Shown: positions 1 to 9,006, numbered from the stretch's first letter. The stretch: 64,000 bases of DNA from Mesorhizobium huakuii (GCF_014189455.1 NZ_CP050296.1:3468001-3532000); one strand, 5' to 3'. Notes: a model not told the origin generated them from the sequence alone. A program made the numbers and translations.

Positions 1-1507
1 CTCCGCGATACATCACCGCGATCGAATCGGCGATCGACTTCACCGTCGCCAGATCGTGGGTGATGAACAGATAGGCGACGTTCTCCTCTTTCTGCAACTC
101 GAGCAGGAGCTCTAGGATGCCGTGAGCGACCAGCGGGTCGAGCGCCGACGTTACCTCGTCGCAGATGATCAGCTTGGGCTTGGCGGCGAGCGAACGGGCA
201 ATGCAGACACGCTGCTTCTGGCCGCCGGAAAGCTCGGCCGGGTAGCGGTCGAAAAAGCCCTTGCCCATCTCGATCTTGTCGAGCAGCTCGGCGACGCGCC
301 GGTCGCGTTCCTTGCCGCGTATGCCGAAATAGAATTCGAGCGGCCGGCCGATGATGGTGCCGACCGTCTGGCGCGGGTTCATCGCCACGTCCGCCATCTG
401 ATAGATCATCTGCAACTGGCGCAGATCTTCTTTCGGCCGGTCGGCCAGCCGGTTGGCCAGCGGACGTCCGTCAAAGGTGACGGTGCCTTCCTCTGGCGGC
501 AGCAAACCGGTGATGGCGCGCGCCAGCGTCGACTTTCCGGAGCCGGACTCACCCACCACGGCCAGCGTCTGGCCGGGATAGATGTCGACCGAAACGTTCT
601 TCAGCACCTTGATGTGGCTGCGGCCATAGGCAGCGGTGACATTCTTGACCGACAGGAACGGCGTCGTGCCGGGTTTCTGTTCGGCGTGCTCGATCTCGTG
701 CACCGAGACCAGCGCATTGGTGTATTCCTGGCGCGGTTCCTTGATGATCTGGCGGGTGCCGCCCCATTCGACCAGCCGGCCATGGCGCAGCACCATGATC
801 TCGTCAGAGACCTGGGCGACAACGGCAAGGTCGTGGGTGATGTACAGCGCCGCCACATGCGTATCGCGGATGGCATCCTTGATCGCCGCCAGTACGTCGA
901 TCTGCGTCGTCACGTCGAGCGCCGTGGTCGGCTCGTCGAAGACGATCAGGTCCGGCTCCGAGCACAGCGCCATTGCCGTCATCACGCGCTGCAGCTGGCC
1001 GCCCGAGACCTGGTGCGGAAAGCGCTCGCCGATGGTTTCGGGGTTTGGCAGGCTGAGCTTCTTGAACAGCGCAACGGCGCGCTTCTCGGCCTCGGCGCGT
1101 GTCGCCGTGCCGTGCAGCAGAGTGGCTTCCACCACCTGATCCATCAGCCTGTGCGCCGGGTTGAAGGCCGCCGCCGCCGATTGCGCGACATAGCAGACCT
1201 CGCGGCCGCGCAGCTTGCGGAAACCTTCCTTCCCACCCTTGAGGATATCGCGGCCGTTTAGGATCACCTCACCACCGGTGATGCGCACGCCGCCGCGGCC
1301 ATAGCCCATCGACGACAGGCCGATGGTCGACTTGCCGGCGCCGGATTCGCCGATCAGGCCCAGCACCTTGCCCTTTTCCAGCGTCAACGAGACGTCATGC
1401 ACCAGCACGATGTTCTTCGGCGGCTCGCCGGGCGGGTAGACGGTGGCCTCGATGCGCAAATTGCGGATGTCGAGGAGCAGGCCAGGCTTCGCTTTGCTGT
1501 CGGCCAT
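1..1507 (-). CDS. Dipeptide/oligopeptide ABC transporter, fused double ATP-binding protein (partial)
   Basis: This cytoplasmic ATPase would power import through the two permeases just upstream. At least 502 codons are visible and no stop is reached, so the C-terminus lies beyond the left edge. Two complete nucleotide-binding domains are fused, as in GsiA/YliA. Domain 1 has Walker A GESGAGKST, signature VSGGQLQR and Walker B LIVFDEPT. Domain 2 has Walker A GESGSGKST, signature LSGGQKQR and Walker B LIICDE. The sequence runs out soon after the second switch histidine, so only the peptide-family C-terminal tail is missing. The ATG overlaps the permease stop (TGATG), which implies translational coupling. 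The substrate cannot be read from the ATPase. Confidence 0.93.
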   Translation of the reverse strand, partial: MADSKAKPGLLLDIRNLRIEATVYPPGEPPKNIVLVHDVSLTLEKGKVLGLIGESGAGKSTIGLSSMGYGRGGVRITGGEVILNGRDILKGGKEGFRKLRGREVCYVAQSAAAAFNPAHRLMDQVVEATLLHGTATRAEAEKRAVALFKKLSLPNPETIGERFPHQVSGGQLQRVMTAMALCSEPDLIVFDEPTTALDVTTQIDVLAAIKDAIRDTHVAALYITHDLAVVAQVSDEIMVLRHGRLVEWGGTRQIIKEPRQEYTNALVSVHEIEHAEQKPGTTPFLSVKNVTAAYGRSHIKVLKNVSVDIYPGQTLAVVGESGSGKSTLARAITGLLPPEEGTVTFDGRPLANRLADRPKEDLRQLQMIYQMADVAMNPRQTVGTIIGRPLEFYFGIRGKERDRRVAELLDKIEMGKGFFDRYPAELSGGQKQRVCIARSLAAKPKLIICDEVTSALDPLVAHGILELLLELQKEENVAYLFITHDLATVKSIADSIAVMYRG

Positions 1508-2331
1508 CACCCGCGTCCTCCCTTCAGGCTGGTCGTACGGTTAAGCACCCAGTCGGCGACGAGGTTGACCGAGATCGCCAGCATGGCGATCGCCGCCGCC
1601 GGGATCAGTGCCGCCCCGATGCCGAAGACGATGCCGTCCTTGTTTTCCTTGACCATGCCGCCCCAGTCGGCATCCGGTGGCTGCACGCCAAGACCGAGGA
1701 AGGACAGCGTCGACAGAAACAGCACCGCATAGATGAAGCGCAGGCCGAGTTCCGAAACCAGCGGCGACAGCGCATTGGGCAGGATTTCGCGGAAGATGAT
1801 CCAGGCGCTGCCTTCGCCACGCAGCTTGGCGGCTTCGACATAGTCCATGACATTGATGTCGACGGCCACCGCTCGCGACAGGCGATAGACGCGTGTCGAA
1901 TCGAGAATGCCCATCACCATAATCAGCGTCACCAGGTTGGTCGGAAGCACCGACAACACGACCAGGCCCATGATCAGCGTCGGGATCGACATCAGGAGGT
2001 CGACGAGGCGCGACAGGATCGTGTCGAACCAGCCGCCGAACACCGCCGCCGAGAAGCCCAGTATGGCACCGAGCGAGAATGACATCGCGGTGGCCAGCAC
2101 CGCGATGAACAGGGTGATGCGTGCGCCGTAGATCATCCGCGACAACAGATCGCGGCCGAGATTGTCGGTGCCCAGCCAATGCGCCGCCGACATAGGCTCC
2201 CAGACATCGCCGACGATCTCAGCGTTGTCATGCGGTGAGATCCAGGGCGCGAAGACCGCCGCCAGCACGAACAGTGCGGTCAGGATTATGCCGATCAGCG
2301 CGGGGATGGGGATGCGTTTGATATCGAGCAT
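1507..2331 (-). CDS. Dipeptide/oligopeptide ABC transporter permease (DppC/OppC family)
   Basis: Inner-membrane permease of 274 residues, the usual length for the DppC/OppC family. An N-terminal membrane helix near residues 10-30 is followed by the family's extracytoplasmic stretch (HDNAEIVGD, HWLGTDNLGRDLLSRM) and then five helices. The cytoplasmic coupling loop contains EAAKLRGEGSAWIIFREILP, the EAA motif that docks on the ATPase. It starts nine bases after the preceding permease and its stop overlaps the ATPase start, so all four transporter genes read as one operon. Confidence 0.93.
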   Translation of the reverse strand: MLDIKRIPIPALIGIILTALFVLAAVFAPWISPHDNAEIVGDVWEPMSAAHWLGTDNLGRDLLSRMIYGARITLFIAVLATAMSFSLGAILGFSAAVFGGWFDTILSRLVDLLMSIPTLIMGLVVLSVLPTNLVTLIMVMGILDSTRVYRLSRAVAVDINVMDYVEAAKLRGEGSAWIIFREILPNALSPLVSELGLRFIYAVLFLSTLSFLGLGVQPPDADWGGMVKENKDGIVFGIGAALIPAAAIAMLAISVNLVADWVLNRTTSLKGGRG

Positions 2332-2340
2332 GCCCGCCCC

Positions 2341-3300
2341 CTATTTCGGATGTCGGAGACGCGGATTGGCGATGATCGCCGCTATGTCCGCAATGATGTT
2401 GAGGCTGATGTAGACGGCGGCGAAGATCAGGCCGACGGCCTGCACCACCGGCACGTCACGCTTGGTGACGTGATCGACGAGATATTGTCCCATGCCGGGA
2501 TAGACGAAGATCACCTCGACCACGACGACGCCGACGATCAGATAGGCGAGGTTGAGCATGACGACGTTGATGATCGGCGCGATCGCGTTCGGGAAGGCAT
2601 GCTTGCGGATGACGTTGAAGGCCGACAGGCCTTTCAGTTCCGCCGTCTCGACATAGGCCGACTGCATGACGTTGAGGATCGCCGCGCGCGTCATGCGCAT
2701 CATGTGGGCGAGCACCACCAGCGTCAGCGCCGTCGCCGGCAGCGCGATCGCCTGCATCCGCTCACCGAACGGCATGCCGTCATAGACGGTCGAGATGCCG
2801 GGAAAGATCTGCCACTTCACAGCGAAGAAGTAGACCAGCACATAGCCGATGAAGAATTCCGGGAAGGAGGTCGACGCGAGCGCCAGTCCGGAGATCAGCT
2901 TGTCGACCCAGCCATTGCGGTAACGCACCGCGATCAGGCCGAGGATGATCGCCAGCGGCACGGCCACGATCGCCGCCCAGAAGGCGAGGAACAGCGTGTT
3001 CCACAGCCGGCCCTTGATCGAGGTGGCGATATCCTGGCCGCTCGACATGGCCGTGCCAAGGTTGCCGGTCAGCACGCCGCCGAGCCAGTGGAAATACCTG
3101 ACATAGGCCGGGTCGTTCAGCCCGAGCTGCTCGCGCAGATTGGCGAGCGACTCCGGCGTCGCCGATTGTCCCAGAATGGCTTGCGCGACGTCGCCGGGCA
3201 GGATTTGCGTGCCGGCGAAGATCAGGACCGAAATGGCCAACAAAAGGAGGACGCCCAGCGCGATGCGCTGGGCAATTAGCTTCAAGATGGGTGAAGACAT
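2341..3300 (-). CDS. Dipeptide/oligopeptide ABC transporter permease (DppB/OppB family)
   Basis: Inner-membrane permease of 319 residues with the DppB layout. An N-terminal helix (residues ~10-30) is followed by a periplasmic domain with LPGDVAQAILGQSATPE and then five helices. The coupling loop holds ETAELKGLSAFNVIRKHAFP. It lies 16 bases after the solute-binding gene and nine before the second permease. DppB and DppC type subunits form a heterodimer in this family. No residue here defines the substrate. Confidence 0.93.
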   Translation of the reverse strand: MSSPILKLIAQRIALGVLLLLAISVLIFAGTQILPGDVAQAILGQSATPESLANLREQLGLNDPAYVRYFHWLGGVLTGNLGTAMSSGQDIATSIKGRLWNTLFLAFWAAIVAVPLAIILGLIAVRYRNGWVDKLISGLALASTSFPEFFIGYVLVYFFAVKWQIFPGISTVYDGMPFGERMQAIALPATALTLVVLAHMMRMTRAAILNVMQSAYVETAELKGLSAFNVIRKHAFPNAIAPIINVVMLNLAYLIVGVVVVEVIFVYPGMGQYLVDHVTKRDVPVVQAVGLIFAAVYISLNIIADIAAIIANPRLRHPK

Positions 3301-3316
3301 CTCTGCAAAGCCGGAC

Positions 3317-4903
3317 TCAGGCCTGCAGCCAGCACTTCGCCAGGGCGTAGCCGTTCATCAGTTCCTGGTGCGGATCGTCCACCCAGCCATCGACCTTGGC
3401 GCCGGTGGCGTCGATGAACTGGTTGAACATTGGCAGGATCAGGCCGCCTTCGTCGCGCACCATGACGGCCATGTCGTGGTACATCTGCTTGCGCTTGGCC
3501 TCGTCGAGTTCGGCGCGCGCTGCCAGCACCATCTTATCGAAGTCCGGGCGCTTGAAACGCGTGTCGTTCCAGTCGGCGGTCGACAGATAGGCTGTCGAGT
3601 ACATCTGGTCCTGCGTCGAGCGGCCACCCCAATAGGAAGCGCAGAAGGGCTGCTTGTTCCAGACCTCGTTCCAGTAGCCGTCGCCGGGCTCGCGCTTGAG
3701 CTCGATCTTGATACCGGCCTTGGCCGCGCTCTGCTGGAAGAGCTGTGAGGCATCGACCGCGCCGGGGAAGGCGACGTCGGAGGTCCTGAGCAGCACGGTG
3801 CCGTCATGGCCGGACTTCTTGTAGTGGAACTTGGCCTTGTCGGGATCGTACTTGCGCTGCTCGATCTCGGTGAACAGCGGATAGGACGAGTTGATCGGGA
3901 AGTCGTTGCCGAGCGAGCCATAGCCGCGCAGCACCTTGGTCAGCATCTCCTCGCGGTCGATCGCGAGCTTCAGCGCCATGCGCAGGTCGTTGTTGTCGAA
4001 GGGTGCTGTGTTGCAATGCATGATGAAGACATAGTGGCCCGGACCCGCATGGTTGCGGATGGTGACGCCCGGCACGCGCTTGATCAGGTCGACGATCTTT
4101 GGCTCGACGCGGTTGATCATGTTGACCTGGCCGCCCTGCAGGGCCGCCGTGCGCGCCGTGGCGTCGTTGATGACGATGACTTCGATCTGGTCGGCATGGC
4201 CCATCTTGTCGCCCTGCCAGTAGTTGGCGAAACGCTCGCCGCCATGGCGTACGCCGGGCTCGTTGGTCTTGACCACGTACGGGCCGGCCGAAATGCCGGC
4301 ATCGGGCTTGTCCTTGCCGCCATTCGGCTGGACGATCAGGTGATAGTCGCTGAGCAGGTAGGGAAGGTCGGCATTGGCCTCCTTCAGCGTCAGCACCACT
4401 TCCTTGCCGCTGGCCTTGATGGTCGCGATGCCCTTCATGTAGCCGAGCGCGCCGGATTTCGACTTCTCGTCCGAATGACGCTCAAGCGTGGCGGCCACGT
4501 CCTCGGCAGTCACGGTCTTGCCGTTGTGGAATTCGACCCCGTCGCGGATTTTCAGGGTCCAGGTCTTCGCATCGTCCGAGGAGCCGATCTCCTCGGCGAT
4601 ACGGTTCTCGAGCTTGCCGTCCGGCGACAGCTCGACGATCATTTCGCCCCAGCACTTGCCGAAGGCGAACGGCACCTGCGTCATCATCAGCGCCGGATCG
4701 AGGCTGTTGGTGGATTCACCGCCGACCAGGCCGGCCTTCAGCGTGCCGCCCTTGACCGGTCCTGCCGCCCGCGCCGCGCTTGAAAGCAGCGAGTTGGCGA
4801 AGGGCGCGGCGATGCCGAGCGCTGCCGCCCGACCGAGAAAATCACGACGGCTCAGCTTGCCGGCTGCAACATGCCGGCTAAGGAATTCCAGTTCGTTTGA
4901 CAT
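3317..4903 (-). CDS. Peptide-type ABC transporter solute-binding protein (SBP family 5), Tat signal
   Basis: Periplasmic binding protein of 528 residues, first gene of the importer operon. Residues 18-24 read SRRDFLG and are followed by a hydrophobic, Ala-rich stretch ending in AARAA. This is a twin-arginine signal, so the protein is probably exported folded. The body has family-5 features such as WTLKIRDGVEFHNGKTVTAE and ALKLAIDREEML. The start is supported by an AGGAA site about seven bases upstream. Family 5 proteins bind di- and oligopeptides, nickel, glutathione or opine-like solutes, and the ligand here is unknown. The upstream hydrolase may act on the imported compound (inference). Confidence 0.92.
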   Translation of the reverse strand: MSNELEFLSRHVAAGKLSRRDFLGRAAALGIAAPFANSLLSSAARAAGPVKGGTLKAGLVGGESTNSLDPALMMTQVPFAFGKCWGEMIVELSPDGKLENRIAEEIGSSDDAKTWTLKIRDGVEFHNGKTVTAEDVAATLERHSDEKSKSGALGYMKGIATIKASGKEVVLTLKEANADLPYLLSDYHLIVQPNGGKDKPDAGISAGPYVVKTNEPGVRHGGERFANYWQGDKMGHADQIEVIVINDATARTAALQGGQVNMINRVEPKIVDLIKRVPGVTIRNHAGPGHYVFIMHCNTAPFDNNDLRMALKLAIDREEMLTKVLRGYGSLGNDFPINSSYPLFTEIEQRKYDPDKAKFHYKKSGHDGTVLLRTSDVAFPGAVDASQLFQQSAAKAGIKIELKREPGDGYWNEVWNKQPFCASYWGGRSTQDQMYSTAYLSTADWNDTRFKRPDFDKMVLAARAELDEAKRKQMYHDMAVMVRDEGGLILPMFNQFIDATGAKVDGWVDDPHQELMNGYALAKCWLQA

Positions 4904-5057
4904 TTTGAGTTCCTCACTCTGTTGGTTCGACTCTGCGGTCGATTTTCTTGCTTCTTGTGAGGGGAATAATGACCGTAAGGGAAAGCGGTAAGCAAGACCG
5001 AATGCGACATGCCGTGGCGTAAATCGTACGTCGCATTTGGACCAACGGCGTCAGCAC

Positions 5058-7043
5058 TCAAACAAGCGCGCGCGGAATCTTTTCCTCGAAATTGCGTTCG
5101 AAGACAATTTTTTCGCCCTCATAAGCCTCGATTCTGGCGCTGACGATGAAGTTTTGTTCGTCCGATCGCATCTCGGCCCATGTCTCGGTACGCACCGACC
5201 ATCCATTTCGCGACAGTGTCTGTGTCCAATGGGTTTTTCCCGTGGCTGACAATGGATTGTCAGGGTGGATCGTCCAGGTCTCGCGGGCGATGCTGCCATT
5301 GACCAGGCCGTGGTCGAGATCGCGCACCGCGCCAAAATCATCCGCTATGGAAAGCGTGACGATTCCAGTCTTTTCATCGCGATCGACATGGCGTTCGGAA
5401 TTGGCGGGCCGAACCGTCTCGGTGGCCCAGGGCGCAGCCCCTTCCGGCTCGGCGAACGTCGCTTCGTTGCCTTTTGCAAGCGGCCGTAGCGGCAAGGCCA
5501 GTGTCGCAGCCGACAAGGTCAGCCGCACCGGCTCCGGCGAGGGCCAGATCATTGGCCAATAGGCGTTCGACACGGCGACGCGCAGGCGGTGGCCGGCCGG
5601 CACGCGGTAGGCGCATTGATCGAGCACGACGCGCGCCGACACGGTCTCGCCCGGCACCAGCGCCTGCGGGAATTCATGCGAGTCGCGGTGCGTCAGGTTG
5701 AGCACGCCGTAGGAGATCAGTTCCGAAGCGCCGTCGGGATGCACGTCGCAGAGCCGCACCGCGATGTTGGCCTGCGGGCGATCGGACGAGAGCGTGACCT
5801 GAACTTCCGGCGCACCGACAATGTCGATGGCCTCGGCGAGTTCCGGCTGGTCGAAACACACCGACAGCGCATCGTCGGGACGCTGGTCGCCCGGCAGTTC
5901 CGGGCCGAAGGTGAACGGGAAATATTCGCCACCGGCGAGGCCACAATTCTGGGGCGAGGCGACAATGGCCGGCCTGCTGCCTGCGGAGATCAGTTCGACC
6001 GTTTGCGTCTTGATGGCCGGCGACGGCCATTGTTGCTCCGCCACCCAGCGACCGGGTCGCTCCGGATGCCAGCGGGCCGGGCGCACGCTGTCCATCACAT
6101 AGGCGCGGTAAGCGGGATCGTTCTCGACGCCGGTCTTGGCATCCTTCAGCCAGCGGTCCCACCAGCGCAGAGCTTCCTGCAGGAAGCCAATGGCCGGCTG
6201 GGGTCCGGCATAATGCGGATATTTGTGGATCCAGGGGCCGACGATGCCCTTGACCGGCGCCTCGATGTTGGTGACGAGGTGCGAGATCGTGTTGCGGTAG
6301 CCGTCATGCCAGCCGCCGATCGACAGCACGGCCGCCTTGACGGCGGAAAAATCCTCGCAGATCGAGCCACGCTTCCAATAGGCGTCGCGATGCTGGTGCT
6401 TCAGCCACAGCGGCGCCAGGAAAGCCTGGTTCTCCAGCCGCGTCAGCCACAGATCGCGCCAGCGGTTGTCGCCGGCAATCAGCGGGTCCGGCGGCCGCGA
6501 CGAGTAGGACAGCATCGTCGATGCCCAGCCGAAATTCTCGATCAGCAGGCAGCCGCCCTTGTAGTGGATGTCGTCGGCGTAGCGGTCGACGGTCGAGCAC
6601 AGGCTGATCACGGCCTTCAGCGCCGGCGGCTGCTTGGCCGCGACCTGCAGGCAGTTGAAGCCGCCCCAGGAAATGCCCATCATGCCAACATTGCCATTGC
6701 ACCAGGGTTGGCTGGCCGCCCAGGCGATGACGTCGCAGGCGTCCTGCAATTCCTGCTCGGAATATTCGTCGTCCATCAGCCCTTCGGAATCGCCATTGCC
6801 GCGCATGTCGACGCGGATCGAGGCATAACCGTGCCCGGCAAAATAGGGATGCGTCAGCTGATCGCGAAAAATGGTGCCGTCGCGCTTGCGGTAGGGCAAG
6901 TGCTCGAGGATCACAGGCACCGGATCGTCGCCGGCATCCTCCGGCATCCACACCCGCGCCGACAGCCGGCAGCCATCCGGCATGACGATGCCCATATCGG
7001 GGAATTCGACGACCTTGCGGGGAAATTCAGTGATGGTTTTCAT
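5058..7043 (-). CDS. CocE/NonD family hydrolase (S15 alpha/beta hydrolase)
   Basis: Predicted cytoplasmic serine hydrolase of 661 residues. The N-terminal alpha/beta-hydrolase domain carries the nucleophile elbow GISWGG with Ser near residue 125, preceded by RVDMRGNGDSEG. A C-terminal jelly-roll domain (X-Pro dipeptidyl-peptidase C type) follows, plus an extra segment of about 120 residues that is common in rhizobial homologues. Relatives include cocaine esterase, glutaryl-7-ACA acylase and X-Pro dipeptidyl peptidase, so it could cut an ester, amide or peptide. The ATG at 7043 is preferred over a TTG ten codons upstream. It lies 155 bases before the peptide importer on the same strand, which suggests linked use. 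No signal peptide was seen. Confidence 0.88.
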   Translation of the reverse strand: MKTITEFPRKVVEFPDMGIVMPDGCRLSARVWMPEDAGDDPVPVILEHLPYRKRDGTIFRDQLTHPYFAGHGYASIRVDMRGNGDSEGLMDDEYSEQELQDACDVIAWAASQPWCNGNVGMMGISWGGFNCLQVAAKQPPALKAVISLCSTVDRYADDIHYKGGCLLIENFGWASTMLSYSSRPPDPLIAGDNRWRDLWLTRLENQAFLAPLWLKHQHRDAYWKRGSICEDFSAVKAAVLSIGGWHDGYRNTISHLVTNIEAPVKGIVGPWIHKYPHYAGPQPAIGFLQEALRWWDRWLKDAKTGVENDPAYRAYVMDSVRPARWHPERPGRWVAEQQWPSPAIKTQTVELISAGSRPAIVASPQNCGLAGGEYFPFTFGPELPGDQRPDDALSVCFDQPELAEAIDIVGAPEVQVTLSSDRPQANIAVRLCDVHPDGASELISYGVLNLTHRDSHEFPQALVPGETVSARVVLDQCAYRVPAGHRLRVAVSNAYWPMIWPSPEPVRLTLSAATLALPLRPLAKGNEATFAEPEGAAPWATETVRPANSERHVDRDEKTGIVTLSIADDFGAVRDLDHGLVNGSIARETWTIHPDNPLSATGKTHWTQTLSRNGWSVRTETWAEMRSDEQNFIVSARIEAYEGEKIVFERNFEEKIPRALV

Positions 7044-7123
7044 GGGTGCGCATAACGCCCCGCGTCGCCGCAACTTTCAATCGCCATTCGCGACTGGCGT
7101 AGCGAATTATGCGACCTGTGCCG

Positions 7124-7543
7124 CTACCGCAATTCGTCCAGCAGTTCGGGATGTTTTTCCAGCAACGTCATCAGTTGGATGGTCGGGCCGCTTGGCTCGA
7201 TCAGGCCTCGTTCATATTTGTCGAAAGCATTTTCGCCGACTTTGAACAGGGATCCTGCCTCGCGCTGTGACAGTTTGAGCTTTGTGCGCATACGGCGGAT
7301 GGTTGCCGGAGCGGGAACGCCGTCGATCTTTTCCTTGAGGGCGCGAAGAGCCGCTTCGACAGCAATCATGTCGTCCCCAACATGCACCCCCTCGTTCCCG
7401 GTGGCCGGATAATAACCCGGAAGGTCGACAATTATGCTCTCGCCCTTATAGGTCACAGTGAATGGACGCACCTGACGCGTCAGGGTTTCTCCGGTTTCGG
7501 GGGAAATCATCGTCCTACTTTCATCCCTTGTCGCCATGGTCAT
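7124..7543 (-). CDS. mqsA: MqsA-family antitoxin, HTH (Xre-type)
   Basis: 139 residues. Residues ~70-125 form an Xre-like HTH (RRMRTKLKLSQREAGSLF then ENAFDKYERGLIEPS), the DNA-binding half of MqsA antitoxins. The N-terminal half keeps the family framework (SPETGE, VTYKGE, DLPGYYP). It contains no cysteine at all, whereas E. coli MqsA binds zinc through four cysteines there. The start overlaps the toxin stop by four bases (ATGA), giving the toxin-first order of mqsRA. It should neutralise the toxin and repress the operon. A second ATG two codons in is possible. Confidence 0.85.
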   Translation of the reverse strand: MTMATRDESRTMISPETGETLTRQVRPFTVTYKGESIIVDLPGYYPATGNEGVHVGDDMIAVEAALRALKEKIDGVPAPATIRRMRTKLKLSQREAGSLFKVGENAFDKYERGLIEPSGPTIQLMTLLEKHPELLDELR

Positions 7544-7863
7544 TTCTCCTTGAACGACATGACCGTGAACTCGGTCACGACATCCGCCTGGAATTTCACA
7601 TAGAGGAGCAGGTCACGCGCCGGCACATGGTAGACGTCCTGCCAAACCCGATGATCCGCGAAAGTCGTCATCGACTTCACGAACATCTTGCGTGTCATGT
7701 CGCCGATCACCTCGACAATGCCGGCGCGATCGAAACCAAGACCGAGAGCGTCTCGCAGCGCGGATGTTGTGATTGCCAGCGTGTCCACGGACCCCAACGC
7801 CGTCTTGATCGCGTCAAGATCGTAGGTGGGCCTGCGTTTCTCCAGACTGCAATATGCCACCAT
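7540..7863 (-). CDS. mqsR: MqsR-family mRNA interferase toxin
   Basis: 107 residues (E. coli MqsR has 98). The C-terminal half carries recognisable MqsR signatures: KSMTTFADHRVWQDVYHV and the terminal FTVMSFKEK. MqsR is a RelE-fold RNase that cleaves mRNA at GCU/GCA-type sites. That activity is inferred from the family. The N-terminus MVAYCSLEKRRPTYDL is a few residues longer than in E. coli. The ATG at 7863 lies inside a 7-bp inverted repeat and has no clear ribosome site. The gene is the first of a two-gene operon with the antitoxin. Confidence 0.88.
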   Translation of the reverse strand: MVAYCSLEKRRPTYDLDAIKTALGSVDTLAITTSALRDALGLGFDRAGIVEVIGDMTRKMFVKSMTTFADHRVWQDVYHVPARDLLLYVKFQADVVTEFTVMSFKEK

Positions 7864-7873
7864 AAAGGTGGCA
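7855..7873. promoter_or_regulatory. Perfect 7-bp inverted repeat over the mqsR start codon
   Basis: TGCCACC at 7855-7861 and GGTGGCA at 7867-7873 are perfect inverted repeats with a five-base spacer. They straddle the mqsR ATG (7861-7863). The position fits an autoregulatory operator for the MqsA-like antitoxin, or an RNA hairpin that hides the toxin start. The sequence differs from the AACCT/AGGTT operator of E. coli mqsRA. No binding evidence is available. Confidence 0.5.
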
Positions 7874-7904
7874 ATTCAAGACGGCTGATCCTAGGGGCTG
7901 AAGG

Positions 7905-8498
7905 CTAGTCTAGCGGGATGTCGTTTTCGCTTTTGCTCGCCTGGTAGGCGCCGGACAGTTCATCGTAGCGTGCCGAGATCTTGCCGATGCGCGTCTCCAG
8001 CCGTTCGCGCTCGGCCTCGGGCAGCGCCCGCACCAGCCTGCGGATGGAAAAGCTCTTCCAATAGGCGTTCTCGGCATTGTAGCCGCCGGGGTCGAGGGTG
8101 AAGACCTCTTTCAGGATTTTCAGGTCGTGCGGGATGGCAAAACTGTCGCGCGAATCCTCGTGGCTGAAGAGGTAGTAGAAATTGTCGAAGCCGGTCCAGG
8201 TGATCGCCGAAAGGCAGAGCGAGCAGGGCTCGTGCGTGGCTATGAACAGCGCGTCCTTGGTGTCGACGCGCTCGGCTTTCGGCATCTCGTAAAACCGCTT
8301 CAGGCAATGCACCTCGCCATGCCAGAGCGGGTTTTCGATCTCGTTGTTGGTTTCGGCCAGAACCAGCGAGCGGTCGTCCTTGCGCAGGATCGCTGCGCCG
8401 AACAGCTTGTTGCCGTGGGCAACGCCGTCAGCCGTCTTCGGCACGATGTCGTGCTCGATGACGTCGAGCAGGCGGTCGATCAGCGAAATGTCGGTCAT
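7905..8498 (-). CDS. Nucleoside/base deaminase (cytidine deaminase-like zinc fold)
   Basis: 197 residues with the zinc-deaminase signature: HGE at about residues 60-62 (catalytic Glu62) and PCSLC at about 91-95 supplying the cysteine ligands. This fold covers cytosine, guanine, dCMP and tRNA-adenosine deaminases. A long C-terminal extension rich in charged residues is unusual for TadA. It is the last gene of the minus-strand ureide operon, 16 bases after allA, so a purine base or nucleoside is the likeliest substrate (inference). The window also encodes an amidohydrolase-type guanine deaminase, so the roles may be redundant or distinct. Confidence 0.8.
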   Translation of the reverse strand: MTDISLIDRLLDVIEHDIVPKTADGVAHGNKLFGAAILRKDDRSLVLAETNNEIENPLWHGEVHCLKRFYEMPKAERVDTKDALFIATHEPCSLCLSAITWTGFDNFYYLFSHEDSRDSFAIPHDLKILKEVFTLDPGGYNAENAYWKSFSIRRLVRALPEAERERLETRIGKISARYDELSGAYQASKSENDIPLD

Positions 8499-8514
8499 TG
8501 GAAAAGGGAACCCT

Positions 8515-9006
8515 TCAGGGAAGGTGGATCTCGTAGGCGTGCGAGAAATGGAACTCTTCGAGGTTCGAGCCGTCGCCGCCGCGGTCGACGATCAGGAAAT
8601 CCTGGGGCTCGCCGAGCGGCGTCAGCACGCCATGCCAGAGATTGCGCGAATAGTTGATGCCTTGTCCGGGCGCGGTGATGAAGGCGTGCGGCTCGCCCGG
8701 CCCCTCCTTGCCGTCATGGCACACGACGACCAGGAACGGGCACGGCGACAACGGGATGAAAGCCTGGCTGCCGAGGGGGTGACGCTCGACCATGATCAGC
8801 TTCAACGGCATCTCATAAGGCGTGCCGCGCACCATCGAGATCAGCACGCGGGCGTTCAGTCCCGCCGCCTCGGCGGTGGCGAGATCGTGGTAGCGTTCGG
8901 CCTTGCCGCCATTGATCGGGTAGTGGTTGTCGCCGCCCATGTCGATGACATCGCCGAAGGGGGCAAAGGCCTCGCGGGTCAGCGGCCGCGCAACGATGCG
9001 GGTCAC
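8515..9006 (-). CDS. allA: Ureidoglycolate lyase
   Basis: 163 residues, matching the usual length of AllA. It converts ureidoglycolate to glyoxylate and urea, the last ureide step. Recognisable segments are RPLTREAFAPFGDVID at the N-terminus, PCPFLVVV in the middle, and FITAPGQGINY followed by WHGVLTPL at the active-site end. The GTG at 9006 is chosen because it gives VTRIVARPL at the normal N-terminus and overlaps the preceding stop by four bases (GTGA). Longer in-frame starts would add a low-complexity Arg-rich tail lying inside the upstream gene. Confidence 0.9.
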   Translation of the reverse strand: MTRIVARPLTREAFAPFGDVIDMGGDNHYPINGGKAERYHDLATAEAAGLNARVLISMVRGTPYEMPLKLIMVERHPLGSQAFIPLSPCPFLVVVCHDGKEGPGEPHAFITAPGQGINYSRNLWHGVLTPLGEPQDFLIVDRGGDGSNLEEFHFSHAYEIHLP

